38,323 nt of DNA. It comes from Muribaculaceae bacterium. GTDB taxonomy: Bacteria; Bacteroidota; Bacteroidia; Bacteroidales; Muribaculaceae. The stretch covers positions 1 to 38,323 of the forward strand of contig VSPD01000025.1 of assembly GCA_009775125.1 (NCBI GenBank), in the 5' to 3' direction. The position numbers were made by a program, and so were the translations under genes. The notes under the pieces were generated by a model. The model was not told where the DNA came from, did no database searches, and worked only from the letters and a program-made list of their open reading frames with translations. Within the stretch, counting starts at the first letter, position 1, and each line of letters opens with the position of its first letter. Below are positions 6,734 to 15,718 of this stretch, one piece after another.

Positions 6734-9517
6734 TTAGAATCGTATGCCTACATTTACAAACACGCGGATACCCTGCGAGTAGGTGTAGCGGTTGGGGTAG
6801 GCGTTGCGGTCGTAATTCTTGGTGTCGAGGCGGCCCTGCTGGTAGGCGTAAGTCACGACATCCTTGTTGTTGAGGAAGTTGTTGACAGACACGTTGAAGT
6901 TGAGGGCGAGGTTGTTCTTGAAGTAGATGGCCTTGCCGATTGATGCGTTGAGGGTGAAGGCGTTTTTGAGTTTGTCCTGAGCGGAGAGTTCGCGCTGGCG
7001 GGCTTCGAGTTCTTCCACGGTGGTCATGCCCAGGCCGGAGTTCTCGTCGGCTTGTTGCCAAAGGTGAGCGAGCGATTCATGGTAGGCGGGAGCGAGGTTT
7101 ACATAAGCGTCGCCCTGGAATGTGCCGTTGAGGTTGAAGAACCAGTTTTTGGGAGCGGCGTAGTCGATGCCGACGTTAAACACGCTTTGGGGCACGGAGC
7201 CGGCATAGCAGTTTTTGAGATAGATTTTGCGCGATGTGTCGGGATAGAGGCCGTTTTCAAACGAACGTGTTCCCTCGGGGTTGTTCTTGTACTGGTAGCG
7301 CGAGTATGTGCCGGCGAAAGTGGCGGTGATCGACGGGGTGATTTTGTAGGCCATGCCGAGTTCGATGCCTTTGTAAACGCGTTTTGCGCCGGAGATTACA
7401 TAGTTGGTGTATGTGTTGTACTGCTCGTCGTAGAAACCGAAGCGTTCGGTCACGTCGGCCATCGAGGTGTAGAAACCGGTGATGGAGCCGCGGAAACGGC
7501 GGTAGTTCCATGTGTAGCCGATGTCGCCCGAGAAGATGCGCTCGCTGGTGGGGTCGGTGATGGAAGTATCTTTTACGCGGGGAGCGATGTAGATATTGTC
7601 GACGAGCGGGGCGCGTGTGCCGTATTCGGCGTGGAGCGAGAAGTAGTTGCGTCCGTCGAGCTTGTAAACGGCGCCGGCCTTGATAGTGGCGTCGTCGAAG
7701 CGGTGGATCTGGCCTTTGCCGAGCGAGTTGAGGGGAGCGCGGCCGTTGCGCATGTGGCCTTCACGCTGGTATTGGGTGTAGGCGATTTTCATGCCGTAGT
7801 TCACATCCCAGCGGGGAGTTGTGATCACGTGCTGTGCCCATGCGGTGGCTTGGAGGGCATAGAGGTTGTAGTCGTAGCCGAAGCGGTCGCCCTTGCCAAC
7901 GCGGCGGTTGGGGTTGTCGAGGTCGTTTTGGAGGTTGTCGGGAGCGATGGAGATGTCGCGGTCGGAGAACGGGTCTACATCGAGCCAGAAGTCGGCGCCG
8001 AGCAGGTCGCGTACGGTTTTGTAGAAAGAGCCGTTGGTGTAGTTGAACGACACGCCTGCCTGGATGGCCATCTGCGAGTTGAGGCGATGGTTGAGGTAGG
8101 AGTTGAACATGGCGTTGAACTGGTTGCTGTGGCGGTTTTCCTGGATGTAGGATGCGCCGGAGCGTTCGGCTTCGGGGAGGGCTTTGTTGTTTTCAACGGT
8201 AATGGCGTTGATGCGGTAGAGCTCGTCCCATTTTACCTGACGGAACGATTCGTCGGTGCGCCAGAGGTCGGTGTAGAGGTCGAAAAGTTCCTGGTTGTCG
8301 TCGTAGTAGGAGGGGAGGTAGCGGTAGTAGGTGGGGTTGGGGTCGTTGGCTTTGTAATATTGGAGAGCCGAAGTGGAGTAGTTGACCCAGCGTATGGAGG
8401 CACCGGTGTTGATGGTGGTGTTGTCCTTCTTATAGAGCCAGTTGAGCATCACGGTGGGGTCGAAGGTCTCGACGATGCGCGACGCGCGTTTCTTGCCGTC
8501 GTACCAGCCCCAGTTGGGGTTGTAAAGGTTTGAGCCGACGAGGTCGTAGGCTTCCTGGTATGTAGCCGACGAGTTGGCGCGCTGTGTCGGGCCGCCGAAT
8601 GCGGTGAGCGAGAGCGAGTTGGCTGCGTTGAGGCGTTTTTCCAGAGAGAGGAAGAGGCCTGCCGAGTTGTAGAATGTGCCGTCGACAACGCCTTCTTTCG
8701 AATAGCGGCCGATAGCGGCCACGGAGTAGGCCCATCCGTGCTTGTTCATGCCCGACGAATATTGCAGAAGGGCGCGGAGCATGTAGTTGGAGTTGGTGTA
8801 GGCCACCGAGCCGTTGAAGCCGGGAGAATAGTCCTCGGCGCGGGTGTTGTAGTTGACGGAGCCGCCGATGTCGCCGAAGCCGTAGGCAGAGGCGTCGAGG
8901 CCGACAGTGGTGGTCTTGTTGCGGAAAGCGCGCGAGGTCATGCCGAGGAGCGACGAGAAATTGAAGCGTCCGCGAATGAGGTCGTTAAAGCGGATTCCGT
9001 TGATGTACACGTCCTGATACTGGCTGTCGTAGCCGCGGTAGCGGAAATACATCGGGCCGAAGTTGTAGCTTGCGGTGGAATAGTAGAGATTGTCGTTTGC
9101 TCCGGTAAGGGCGGAAACATTTTGCGTGTTGCCTTCTTCGTCTTCGATTACAGATTCGTCGAAGACCATGTCGGAAGCCTGTGAGTAGAATTCGACGGCG
9201 TCGGCGCCTTCTTTCGAGAGTTTGATTTCGCCGATAGTGTAGTCGGCGACATTGGGAGTGTTGATGTCGATGCCCATCGGGCTGTATCCGTCGGCAACGA
9301 TGAGGAGATAGTCCTGGCCGGCGTTTACGCCGGGAAGAAGGAAGTCGCCGGCAACACCGGAAGGTGAGGCGATGCCTTGCGTGCGTAGCGAAATGGTGGC
9401 ACCCGGAATCGGGGCACCCGTAGCGGCGTCGACCACCACGCCTTGCAGCTTGACGGTCCGGGCTAATATCGGCAGAGAGGCCGACAAAAGCAGAAGCACA
9501 AACAGTTTTAGTCTCAT
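6734..9517 (-). CDS. TonB-dependent outer-membrane receptor
   Basis: A 927-aa gated outer-membrane channel that imports a ligand using TonB energy. The ATG at 9517 is chosen because MRLKLFVLLLLSASLPILA is a proper signal peptide; the 29 codons upstream in frame do not look coding. Residues about 22-105 form a CarboxypepD_reg-like beta-sandwich (KLQGVVVDAATGAPIPGATI). A plug domain follows (about 120-230, containing GFGDIGGSVNYNTR). The rest is a 22-strand-type barrel ending in the aromatic tail FVNVGIRF. No SusD homologue is adjacent, so it is not a classical SusC pair. It is the first gene of an operon with two DUF5689-type lipoproteins. The imported ligand cannot be read from the sequence. 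Confidence 0.93.
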   Translation of the reverse strand: MRLKLFVLLLLSASLPILARTVKLQGVVVDAATGAPIPGATISLRTQGIASPSGVAGDFLLPGVNAGQDYLLIVADGYSPMGIDINTPNVADYTIGEIKLSKEGADAVEFYSQASDMVFDESVIEDEEGNTQNVSALTGANDNLYYSTASYNFGPMYFRYRGYDSQYQDVYINGIRFNDLIRGRFNFSSLLGMTSRAFRNKTTTVGLDASAYGFGDIGGSVNYNTRAEDYSPGFNGSVAYTNSNYMLRALLQYSSGMNKHGWAYSVAAIGRYSKEGVVDGTFYNSAGLFLSLEKRLNAANSLSLTAFGGPTQRANSSATYQEAYDLVGSNLYNPNWGWYDGKKRASRIVETFDPTVMLNWLYKKDNTTINTGASIRWVNYSTSALQYYKANDPNPTYYRYLPSYYDDNQELFDLYTDLWRTDESFRQVKWDELYRINAITVENNKALPEAERSGASYIQENRHSNQFNAMFNSYLNHRLNSQMAIQAGVSFNYTNGSFYKTVRDLLGADFWLDVDPFSDRDISIAPDNLQNDLDNPNRRVGKGDRFGYDYNLYALQATAWAQHVITTPRWDVNYGMKIAYTQYQREGHMRNGRAPLNSLGKGQIHRFDDATIKAGAVYKLDGRNYFSLHAEYGTRAPLVDNIYIAPRVKDTSITDPTSERIFSGDIGYTWNYRRFRGSITGFYTSMADVTERFGFYDEQYNTYTNYVISGAKRVYKGIELGMAYKITPSITATFAGTYSRYQYKNNPEGTRSFENGLYPDTSRKIYLKNCYAGSVPQSVFNVGIDYAAPKNWFFNLNGTFQGDAYVNLAPAYHESLAHLWQQADENSGLGMTTVEELEARQRELSAQDKLKNAFTLNASIGKAIYFKNNLALNFNVSVNNFLNNKDVVTYAYQQGRLDTKNYDRNAYPNRYTYSQGIRVFVNVGIRF

Positions 9518-9668
9518 ATTAAAAATAAATGAATAAATATTTTCACAGATTAAGGCCCACTCTTGAACCTTTTTTTTCAACGGTGGAGTGAGTAGTGTTA
9601 ACAAGGCGTAAAATTAGTTATAAAATCCGAAAAAAAATGCAATGAAATGTTAAAATTGAATATTATTG

Positions 9669-9719
9669 AAAAAAAACAGCCTGAAAGCCGACATTTTGTC
9701 GGGTCTCCCGGCTGTTTTT
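9669..9719 (-). terminator. Intrinsic terminator upstream of the receptor operon
   Basis: Outer arms AAACAGCC (9674-9681) and GGCTGTTT (9710-9717) enclose an inner hairpin CCGACA-TTT-TGTCGG (9688-9702). On the minus strand it ends in a U8 tract (complement of 9669-9676); on the plus strand it ends in T5. It lies between the small lipoprotein gene and the receptor, so it most likely stops read-through into the receptor operon. The rest of 9518-9668 is AT-rich leader with no gene. Confidence 0.7.
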
Positions 9720-10030
9720 ATCGGGTCAAGCTGTAATTACGGTGCATTGCGTCTCCGTTAGGAGACAAATATTGTAGCGCAGGGCGACAGCCCTGGGGGG
9801 CGTGGATGTTATTTATTATGGTGTTGGAGCGGAGCCTGCCGGAGCGTTCGATAACGCCAACCGTGGTGCAGAACGCTACGCTGCCGCTCGCTCCGATACC
9901 ACGATGAACCAACCTCAACATACCGGGGGTTCCGCTATCGCTTCACCCCCGGCTACATTCTTGAATCGCTACGCGATTCCATGCTCCGCATTTTCGGCTT
10001 GTGCCTTTTTATCGTTTTTATGTGCTGATA
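9720..10030. other. Hairpin-rich non-coding region
   Basis: This 310-bp gap holds no convincing gene but has a chain of perfect short hairpins. They are GTCTCC-GTTA-GGAGAC (9751-9766), CAGGGC-GACA-GCCCTG (9780-9795), CCGGGGGT...ACCCCCGG (9923-9952) and GAATCGC-TAC-GCGATTC (9963-9979). A further pairing joins AGCGTTC (9843-9849) to GAACGCT (9871-9877). It lies directly downstream of the small lipoprotein gene on the minus strand. It resembles a dispersed structured repeat or a structured 3' UTR or small RNA; no second copy is present in the window. Confidence 0.5.
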
Positions 10031-10624
10031 TCAGGGCATTGCCGGGGTTGCGGTCATGGTGATGTCGCGGTCGAGTATCTCAAATTTAAGCACTCCCGAT
10101 TTTACCTCCACGTCTTCGAGACGGCGGTAGGCGGCAAACTCGGCCTGCATGGCCGGGGTGAGCATACGGCGGTAATATTCGGCGAGTTGCGGGCGAAGCG
10201 AGTCGACGGCAGGCGTCTGGTTGCCGTTGAGCATATTTTGGGCAAAAGTCACGGCATCGGTGTCGACCGTTACCGACACGTTGTCGGGGTTGACGGTGAT
10301 GATTATCTCATCGTCGTCGGAAGGGTCGTATTGCCAGCGGCCGTCGGCGGTGGCTATCGCCGAGATGCTTATCTGATAGGGCGCGTCGAGGCTTTGCGAC
10401 TGTGGCATTGGCTCGGTGAAGTTTATGGTCGACATGATTGTGACGGTGGAGTCGGCGCGGAAAGTTATTGCCGGCGTGGCCATGGCTGTCGAGGCCTGAG
10501 CCAGGTCGATTCGCTGAGGGGCGCCCTGCCATGAACCTTCCACGTCGGGGCGACGGTCGCATGCCGCTATTGAGATAATGGCGAACATTGCGGCAGAGTA
10601 GAGTATCAAGTGCTTCATAAACAT
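10031..10624 (-). CDS. Small hypothetical lipoprotein
   Basis: A 197-aa predicted lipoprotein. The hydrophobic N-terminus ends in an IAAC lipobox (Cys22 from the ATG at 10624), followed by DRRPDVEGSW. EGSWQG recalls the start of lipocalin-like or DUF4923-type domains, but I cannot assign a family. The remainder is mostly beta-prone with a short helical, Arg/Tyr-rich stretch near 140-165. The ATG at 10624 lies directly against the 193-bp element upstream, exactly as the peptidase ATG abuts the other copy; the ATG at 10618 (MKHLIL) is an equally good start. The gene is monocistronic, so context gives no function. Confidence 0.75.
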   Translation of the reverse strand: MFMKHLILYSAAMFAIISIAACDRRPDVEGSWQGAPQRIDLAQASTAMATPAITFRADSTVTIMSTINFTEPMPQSQSLDAPYQISISAIATADGRWQYDPSDDDEIIITVNPDNVSVTVDTDAVTFAQNMLNGNQTPAVDSLRPQLAEYYRRMLTPAMQAEFAAYRRLEDVEVKSGVLKFEILDRDITMTATPAMP

Positions 10625-10817
10625 AAGTAGATGTTAAAAATTAATTTATATTTACAAGCAGATGTTGTTTCATTTCAACAGCCATATCTTTGGATGCTTT
10701 TTGGACGCTTTCTCCCTCATCGTCAGTCACGTAGCTCGCTACGCTCCTTCCTCATCGGAAGAAATCGCCTCAAAAATCATCTCGAATATATTGTCTGTTA
10801 ATTTTGAACATCTACTT
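10625..10817 (-). mobile_element. MITE-like 193-bp element, copy 1
   Basis: Terminal inverted repeats of about 20 bp (AAGTAGATGTTAAAAATTAA, with one mismatch in this copy) bound a 193-bp unit. It is about 98% identical (4 differences) to the inverted copy at 35921-36113. TA flanks both ends, as expected for an IS630/Tc1-mariner type target duplication. Inside are a short palindrome (CGTAGCGAGCTACG) and a sub-terminal AACATCTGCTT that echoes the tip. It encodes no transposase. Read on the minus strand, its end abuts the lipoprotein ATG, so it forms the whole immediate leader of that gene. Confidence 0.8.
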
Positions 10818-10865
10818 AGTCGTTAGTTATTGATATTTAACACGCCGGCGGCAGGTTTTGTTCGC

Positions 10866-10901
10866 AAAAAAAGCGGGCCGCACCGAAAAGATGCGGCCCG
10901 C
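10866..10901 (-). terminator. Intrinsic terminator of the giant adhesin-like gene
   Basis: Perfect 10-bp arms GCGGGCCGCA (10873-10882) and TGCGGCCCGC (10892-10901) with a 9-nt loop are followed on the minus strand by U7 (complement of 10866-10872). It lies 28 bp beyond the stop codon of the 1503-aa protein gene. Confidence 0.9.
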
Positions 10902-10928
10902 GGGCGATTGATATGTGTCAGTTACGCG

Positions 10929-13900
10929 TTATTTTACGGCAACCTTGGCGGCTGTCGAGCCGGCGCGCACGATGTAGATGCCGGCTTCCACGGTGAAGCG
11001 GACGGCATCTTTGCCGCGTGCCGATGCTACGGTCATGCCTGAGGCGTTGAACACGTCGATGTCGATGCCTTCGGCGCCGGCAACTTCGATGAAGCCTTCG
11101 CCGGCGACTACCGTGAGGGTGGCGGATCCGGGAGCGAGTGCGCCGGAGTAGGAGAGGTATGCCTCATTCGACGGGCGCGATTCGCCTTCGGCGTACACGG
11201 CTGTCACCACATAGGTATGGTCGCCCTCGGTGCGGACGCTGTTGTCGGTGTATGATGTGCCGGTTACGAGTTCGGTGTTTATCTTGCGGCCGTCGCGGTA
11301 GATGTTATAACCTTTTACTGTCGGGGCCGATGCCTCGCCGGTGGCGGGAATGTAGGTCACGTCGTCGATAAAGAGGAAGAACTGGTCGGTAGAGCGCGAG
11401 CGGATTGCGAAATAGAGCGCGCCTGTGGGCATGCGGAACGAATATTTGGTCCACGAGAAGGGCACTTTTTTCACCTCGCCGGCCGACACGAAGTCGTCGA
11501 TATTGGTCGTGGAGGTGGAATAGAGCACTTCGAAGTCTTCCTGGTATGCGCCGGCGTAGGAGCCTTGGCCGAAGAAGCTGCGGGCGTAGAACGATATAAC
11601 CTGCTCACATCCGAAGAGGCGGGGCGAGATGGCCCAGTCGTCGCATTGCACGGGTGTGGAGCCGCGCATCACCGAGCCGGATGTGAGATATTTCGTGCCG
11701 CTGTGGGCGCGCCATAGGTCGACGGAGGTTTCGTTGTCGCTGTCCCATCCCTGGTCGGTGATCCACCAGGCGGCGAGCTTGCCGGCGCTGAACGGGAATT
11801 TGGGGTTGTTGACGGAGATGAGCGGAGCGGCGTCGCCGTCGATTATCTTCCAGCCTTCCACGGCCTGGGCCCAGGTGTCGGCTGTCTCAAATGTCTCGGT
11901 CACGGCTGCGGGGGCTGCTGTGGCCATGTCGGGCTCTGTCCATGTCAGGTTCACGTTGTCGCCATCCTGGGTTGCGGCAAGGCCGGAAGCCACGGGCACG
12001 GCGGCGGTGACGATGCCTACGGTGACGGGCTCGGTTGTGTTGTCGGATTCGATTTCATCGTCGGCAAACACTATCGTTGCGTGGTAGGAGCGTGTCTCGC
12101 CGTCGAGCACGGTGTTGGATGTGACGAAGGTCACGGTTGCCGATGCTTCGGGGGCGATGGCGGAGCCGGGCTTGCTGTCGATGAAGTCGTCGCCCGACCA
12201 CAGTTCGATGTCGTAGGCGCGCACGTCCTTGTCGCCGGTGTTGGTCACAGTCACGTTGATTTCGAAATCTTCGTTGGCGTTTACAACCGACGGGGCCTCG
12301 ATGCGAGATGCGGTGAGGTTGTAGTCGGAGTGGGAGGTAATGCGGATGTTGTCGAGGAAGTAGAATGCGCCTTTATTTTTGGAGGTGCCGTCGACGGTGG
12401 TCGGGTTGAAGCGGAACACTACGCTCTCGCCGTCGTAGTCGCTGAGGTCGACGGTTACTTTATGCCATGTGGCGGCCTCTCCGATAAAGATGGGGTCGGT
12501 CTGCACCTCGACAAAGCCGTTGCCGTCGCCGCGGTCGGCCTCGACGGTGAATACGTTGCTGTAATCGGAGCTGCTGTAACGGTAGGTGTAGTAGGTGATG
12601 GCCGGGTTGGCGATGCCCGAAAGGTCGATTTTGCCTGTCACAAGGGCTGTCTGGTCCAGGCCGTAAGCCTCGAAGTAGGCCAGGCCGAAGTCGCCGTCTT
12701 GCGGCGTTGCCGACCATTCGGCGTTTTGGCCGAACTGCCAGGGTTCGCTGCCGGAGATGTAGTTATAGCCGAATATCGACGATACGCCGCCGTTGGCAAA
12801 AGATTCAGCCCAGGGAGTGGGATAGGGAGTGCCCACGGGCTTGTAGGCTGTGCCGGAGAGCTTGGATTCGCCGCCCACTGTCACGGCATATACGCCATAC
12901 TGGCGGAATTCCTGCTTGCCTTCTTCCACGGCTTGCAGAGAGAAGGATGTGTCGGTGAGATTGTCTGCCACCACGTTATAGGCGCGGTCGACAACCTTGT
13001 AGGTGATTGCGGAGGGGAGGATGGCGTTGCCGTCGGCATCGGCCGTTACGGCGTCCCAGCTTATGGTTACTTTGCCGGTGTTGCCTTCCTCGATCATCTT
13101 GGCGTTTGCCGGGGCTGCGGGTTTGCCGGGGCCTACCATCACTTCCACGGCTTCGGATGCGCCGGCGCCGTAGGCGTTGTAAGCCACCACGTTATACGAG
13201 TGCTTGCCGAGGGTGAGGCCTTCGCTGTCGACAAATGTGGCGTCGGCTTCGGCGGGGATGTTGTCGGTGAGAGTGGCGATTGTCTCGCCGTCGCGGACAA
13301 TCTCAACTTTTGTCAGGGCTGAATTCTCGTCGAGGGGGTTGCCTTCGATGTCGGTGGAGGGCACGGTGTAGGTTATCGTTGCCTTGGCGGTGCCGTCGGT
13401 CTCGGGTTTTACGGAGAATGTCACGGCGGCGGGGGCCTTGGTGATTACGCCTTCGCCTATCACGATGTTGCGGAAGTAGAGTTGCGATGCGGTGGCTGTC
13501 TTGTCGTGGATGGCGAAGTAGATTTTGCCGTCGGCCACGGTGTTGATAGAGCCGGTGTAGGTGGTGTATGTCGTGGATTTCTGCTTCGATTCGGCCACGA
13601 TGGTGTTGGTCATGGCCTCGATGGCGGGTTCGGTGCCCCAGAGCACTTCGAAGGTTTCTTCGTAGTAGTTGGACGTCTTGATGTCGATGGCAAAGGGATA
13701 TGCCGAGCCGCCTTTCACGATCACGGCCGGAGAGATGGCCCAGTCGTCGCAAGCCTTGGAGGCGTACATGCGCACGGCCTTGTCGTAGTCATACCAGGCC
13801 CATACGGTGCCGTCGGCAGGGTCGCCTTCGGTAAATGTCCAGCCGAAGGTAGAGGTAGATGCGTCGAAGTTGACGGTAGCTGCCGGCACGATCGGGCCGG

Positions 13901-15440
13901 TGGGGAGCACTGCCGATTTCTTGCCTTCGGACGTGAGGCCTTCCACAGTGGCGGTGAGCACATAGTAGTAGTCGATATGCTCGTCGGATGCGGGAATCTC
14001 GTCGGTAGCGGTGCGCACGGCTTCGTTGTCGACCACTGTCTTCATGTCGGGATAGCGAACCACGGTGTAGGTGGCGTTGCTGTAAGCCACCGAGCCTCCG
14101 TTCACGCCGGAGCTGCCTGTGCCGTTCCAGTTGAGCGTAACGGTAGAGCCGCTGAATTTAAGCTGGAACGATGTAGGAGCCTTGGGGGTGTCGGGGCCGA
14201 GGTATTTCTTGATGCCTCTGGCCGGCGACGAACCGGCGGCGTTGGATACAACCACGGTGAAGTAGTAGCTGTCGGGAGCGTCGACGGCTATGTCGGCGTT
14301 GATGCGGGCGTTGGGCAGGCCTGTGCCGGTGGCTGCTTCCTTGCCGTTGGCGTAGACGGTCCAGGTAAGTTCTGTGTCGGCGTCAAGCAAAGCCTGCTGG
14401 TCGAACTGGTAGCGGGGCAGCGAGAAAGAAATCTTGCCCGAGAGCGATGTGCCCGAGAACGACAGCGACGGCGACGACGATATAGCCGCGGGAGCCGTGG
14501 CCGGAGTTTCTTCTTCGGCGCGGGCTATGAACATGCCGCAAATCTGCTCCTCGTTGGTGAGGTCGTAGAGCTTGCTGGCGGCCGCTGTCTTTATATTTAC
14601 GGTGTAGAGGGCGTTTTCAGTGTCGGAGTTCACGCACCAGTACATAGTGTCGGTGTCGGTGTCGATTGTGGCGTCGGCGAGATATTTGGTCTCGATGCCG
14701 GTGCTGCCCACGAGGGTCATGGCTCCGGTGCTCAGGTCGACGGTGTAGAGGTCGCCTTGGCGGGTTATGGCATAGAGGGTGTTGTCGGACGAGAACGCGC
14801 TGCCGGCCCACACCTTGTCGGTGTCGATTTCGGCGATGGTGCGTTTGATTCCGAAATACGAATAGTTGTATTCGCAGAACACATATCCGTTGCGGTCGGC
14901 GTTGACGAAGCAGCCGAAAGCCTGGTCGCGGGCCGGAGAGTATGCCATTGTTGTGGCCACTTTCGTAATGTCGGAGGTGTAGCTGTCGTATTCCGACCAG
15001 TCGCCGTTCATCTTGTAGTTTATGGTTTTGATTTCCTCAAAACCCATGGCCTCGCGGTACTGCGTCACATAGTAGTATCCGTCGGATGCGGCCATGCCGC
15101 CGCCGGTGGCGAATACTTTGTTGGCTTCTTCATTGAGACGCTCGGGCGCCCACGAGTCGGTGGTGTAGCTCCACATGCCGGTGATGTGGTCGGGCGACAC
15201 TACGCATCCCACGATATGTACTTTCGACGGGTCGGAGGTGTCAACACCGGTTATTCGCATGGGGCCGGACTGTGCCGGGATTAAGGCGCCGGTGCCGGAA
15301 AGCGAGAACGCGTCGCCGGAGGTGGCGGCGGTTCCGGGACGCAGTCCCAGCAGCTCGGCTGTCGACATGGGTGCCAAAGGCGTTGCCATGGCCGCGGTGG
15401 ATAATACCGCGCCGATTGCAGTAATAAAAAGTTTTTTCAT
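10929..15440 (-). CDS. Giant T9SS-secreted adhesin-like protein
   Basis: A 1503-aa secreted protein with a signal peptide (MKKLFITAIGAVLSTAAMA). Residues about 40-310 look like a beta-propeller, with repeated strands such as LYAITRQGDLYTVDLSTGAM. Several fibronectin type III domains follow at about 320-525 and 680-880. Three choice-of-anchor J/cleaved-adhesin-like domains lie at about 525-680, 890-1055 and 1170-1350; two share the phrase CDDWAISP. A CARDB-like domain sits at about 1060-1160. The last 70 residues form a type A T9SS sorting domain (VFNASGMTVASA...AGIYIVRAG...KVAVK). This architecture recalls the haemagglutinin/adhesin regions of Porphyromonas gingivalis. I infer a surface or secreted adhesin or binding protein; no catalytic domain is visible. 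The gene is divergent from the repeat protein at 15744, with 300 bp of AT-rich DNA between them. Confidence 0.85.
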   Translation of the reverse strand: MKKLFITAIGAVLSTAAMATPLAPMSTAELLGLRPGTAATSGDAFSLSGTGALIPAQSGPMRITGVDTSDPSKVHIVGCVVSPDHITGMWSYTTDSWAPERLNEEANKVFATGGGMAASDGYYYVTQYREAMGFEEIKTINYKMNGDWSEYDSYTSDITKVATTMAYSPARDQAFGCFVNADRNGYVFCEYNYSYFGIKRTIAEIDTDKVWAGSAFSSDNTLYAITRQGDLYTVDLSTGAMTLVGSTGIETKYLADATIDTDTDTMYWCVNSDTENALYTVNIKTAAASKLYDLTNEEQICGMFIARAEEETPATAPAAISSSPSLSFSGTSLSGKISFSLPRYQFDQQALLDADTELTWTVYANGKEAATGTGLPNARINADIAVDAPDSYYFTVVVSNAAGSSPARGIKKYLGPDTPKAPTSFQLKFSGSTVTLNWNGTGSSGVNGGSVAYSNATYTVVRYPDMKTVVDNEAVRTATDEIPASDEHIDYYYVLTATVEGLTSEGKKSAVLPTGPIVPAATVNFDASTSTFGWTFTEGDPADGTVWAWYDYDKAVRMYASKACDDWAISPAVIVKGGSAYPFAIDIKTSNYYEETFEVLWGTEPAIEAMTNTIVAESKQKSTTYTTYTGSINTVADGKIYFAIHDKTATASQLYFRNIVIGEGVITKAPAAVTFSVKPETDGTAKATITYTVPSTDIEGNPLDENSALTKVEIVRDGETIATLTDNIPAEADATFVDSEGLTLGKHSYNVVAYNAYGAGASEAVEVMVGPGKPAAPANAKMIEEGNTGKVTISWDAVTADADGNAILPSAITYKVVDRAYNVVADNLTDTSFSLQAVEEGKQEFRQYGVYAVTVGGESKLSGTAYKPVGTPYPTPWAESFANGGVSSIFGYNYISGSEPWQFGQNAEWSATPQDGDFGLAYFEAYGLDQTALVTGKIDLSGIANPAITYYTYRYSSSDYSNVFTVEADRGDGNGFVEVQTDPIFIGEAATWHKVTVDLSDYDGESVVFRFNPTTVDGTSKNKGAFYFLDNIRITSHSDYNLTASRIEAPSVVNANEDFEINVTVTNTGDKDVRAYDIELWSGDDFIDSKPGSAIAPEASATVTFVTSNTVLDGETRSYHATIVFADDEIESDNTTEPVTVGIVTAAVPVASGLAATQDGDNVNLTWTEPDMATAAPAAVTETFETADTWAQAVEGWKIIDGDAAPLISVNNPKFPFSAGKLAAWWITDQGWDSDNETSVDLWRAHSGTKYLTSGSVMRGSTPVQCDDWAISPRLFGCEQVISFYARSFFGQGSYAGAYQEDFEVLYSTSTTNIDDFVSAGEVKKVPFSWTKYSFRMPTGALYFAIRSRSTDQFFLFIDDVTYIPATGEASAPTVKGYNIYRDGRKINTELVTGTSYTDNSVRTEGDHTYVVTAVYAEGESRPSNEAYLSYSGALAPGSATLTVVAGEGFIEVAGAEGIDIDVFNASGMTVASARGKDAVRFTVEAGIYIVRAGSTAAKVAVK

Positions 15441-15474
15441 TTGGGATAAAATGATGAGTGATGATAATTTGGTG

Positions 15475-15482
15475 CAAAATTA
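15475..15482 (-). promoter_or_regulatory. Possible -7 box for the adhesin-like gene
   Basis: On the minus strand this reads TAATTTTG, a perfect TAnnTTTG -7 box about 35 bp before the ATG at 15440. No TTTG is found at the expected -33 distance, so support is weak. Confidence 0.3.
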
Positions 15483-15634
15483 AAACAAATAGAACGAATT
15501 TTGATATTTTTGTTTGAAAAATGTAATAAAAATATAATTTTAGCAAATATGGGCTAAAAACAGCTGTTATTATCAACGGTTTATTGCATAACGCAACAAA
15601 ATGATATGGAAATATAAAAATTATTGGAAAAATG

Positions 15635-15665
15635 TTTGTGATATTGAAATCTATGTGTAAATTTG
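15635..15665 (+). promoter_or_regulatory. Strong Bacteroidetes consensus promoter
   Basis: TTTG at 15635-15638, a 19-bp spacer and TAAATTTG at 15658-15665 match the Bacteroidetes -33/-7 consensus perfectly. Transcription would start near 15672, leaving about 47 nt before the ATG at 15719. This supports 15719 as the original translation start of the repeat protein. Confidence 0.7.
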
Positions 15666-15718
15666 CGCAAATTTAAGTTAAATAATAGTCATCAAAAGTA
15701 GAAAAGCCACTATTGCTT

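Noticed and set aside
7052..8533. Long open frame opposite the TonB receptor
   Set aside because: The receptor frame is strongly supported by plug, barrel and terminal Phe. The opposite product has no recognisable domain and the same Val/Gly bias.
6734..9517. SusC of a SusC/SusD polysaccharide utilisation locus
   Set aside because: No SusD-like lipoprotein is adjacent and no glycoside hydrolase is present; the partners are DUF5689-type lipoproteins.
10625..10817. Ordinary conserved promoter or leader rather than a mobile element
   Set aside because: Perfect terminal inverted repeats, exact equal length, TA borders and two unrelated host genes favour a mobile origin, although a regulatory role is not excluded.
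13482..15284. Long open frame opposite the adhesin-like gene
   Set aside because: Same reasoning: the real gene on the minus strand has a signal peptide, repeated domains and a sorting tail.
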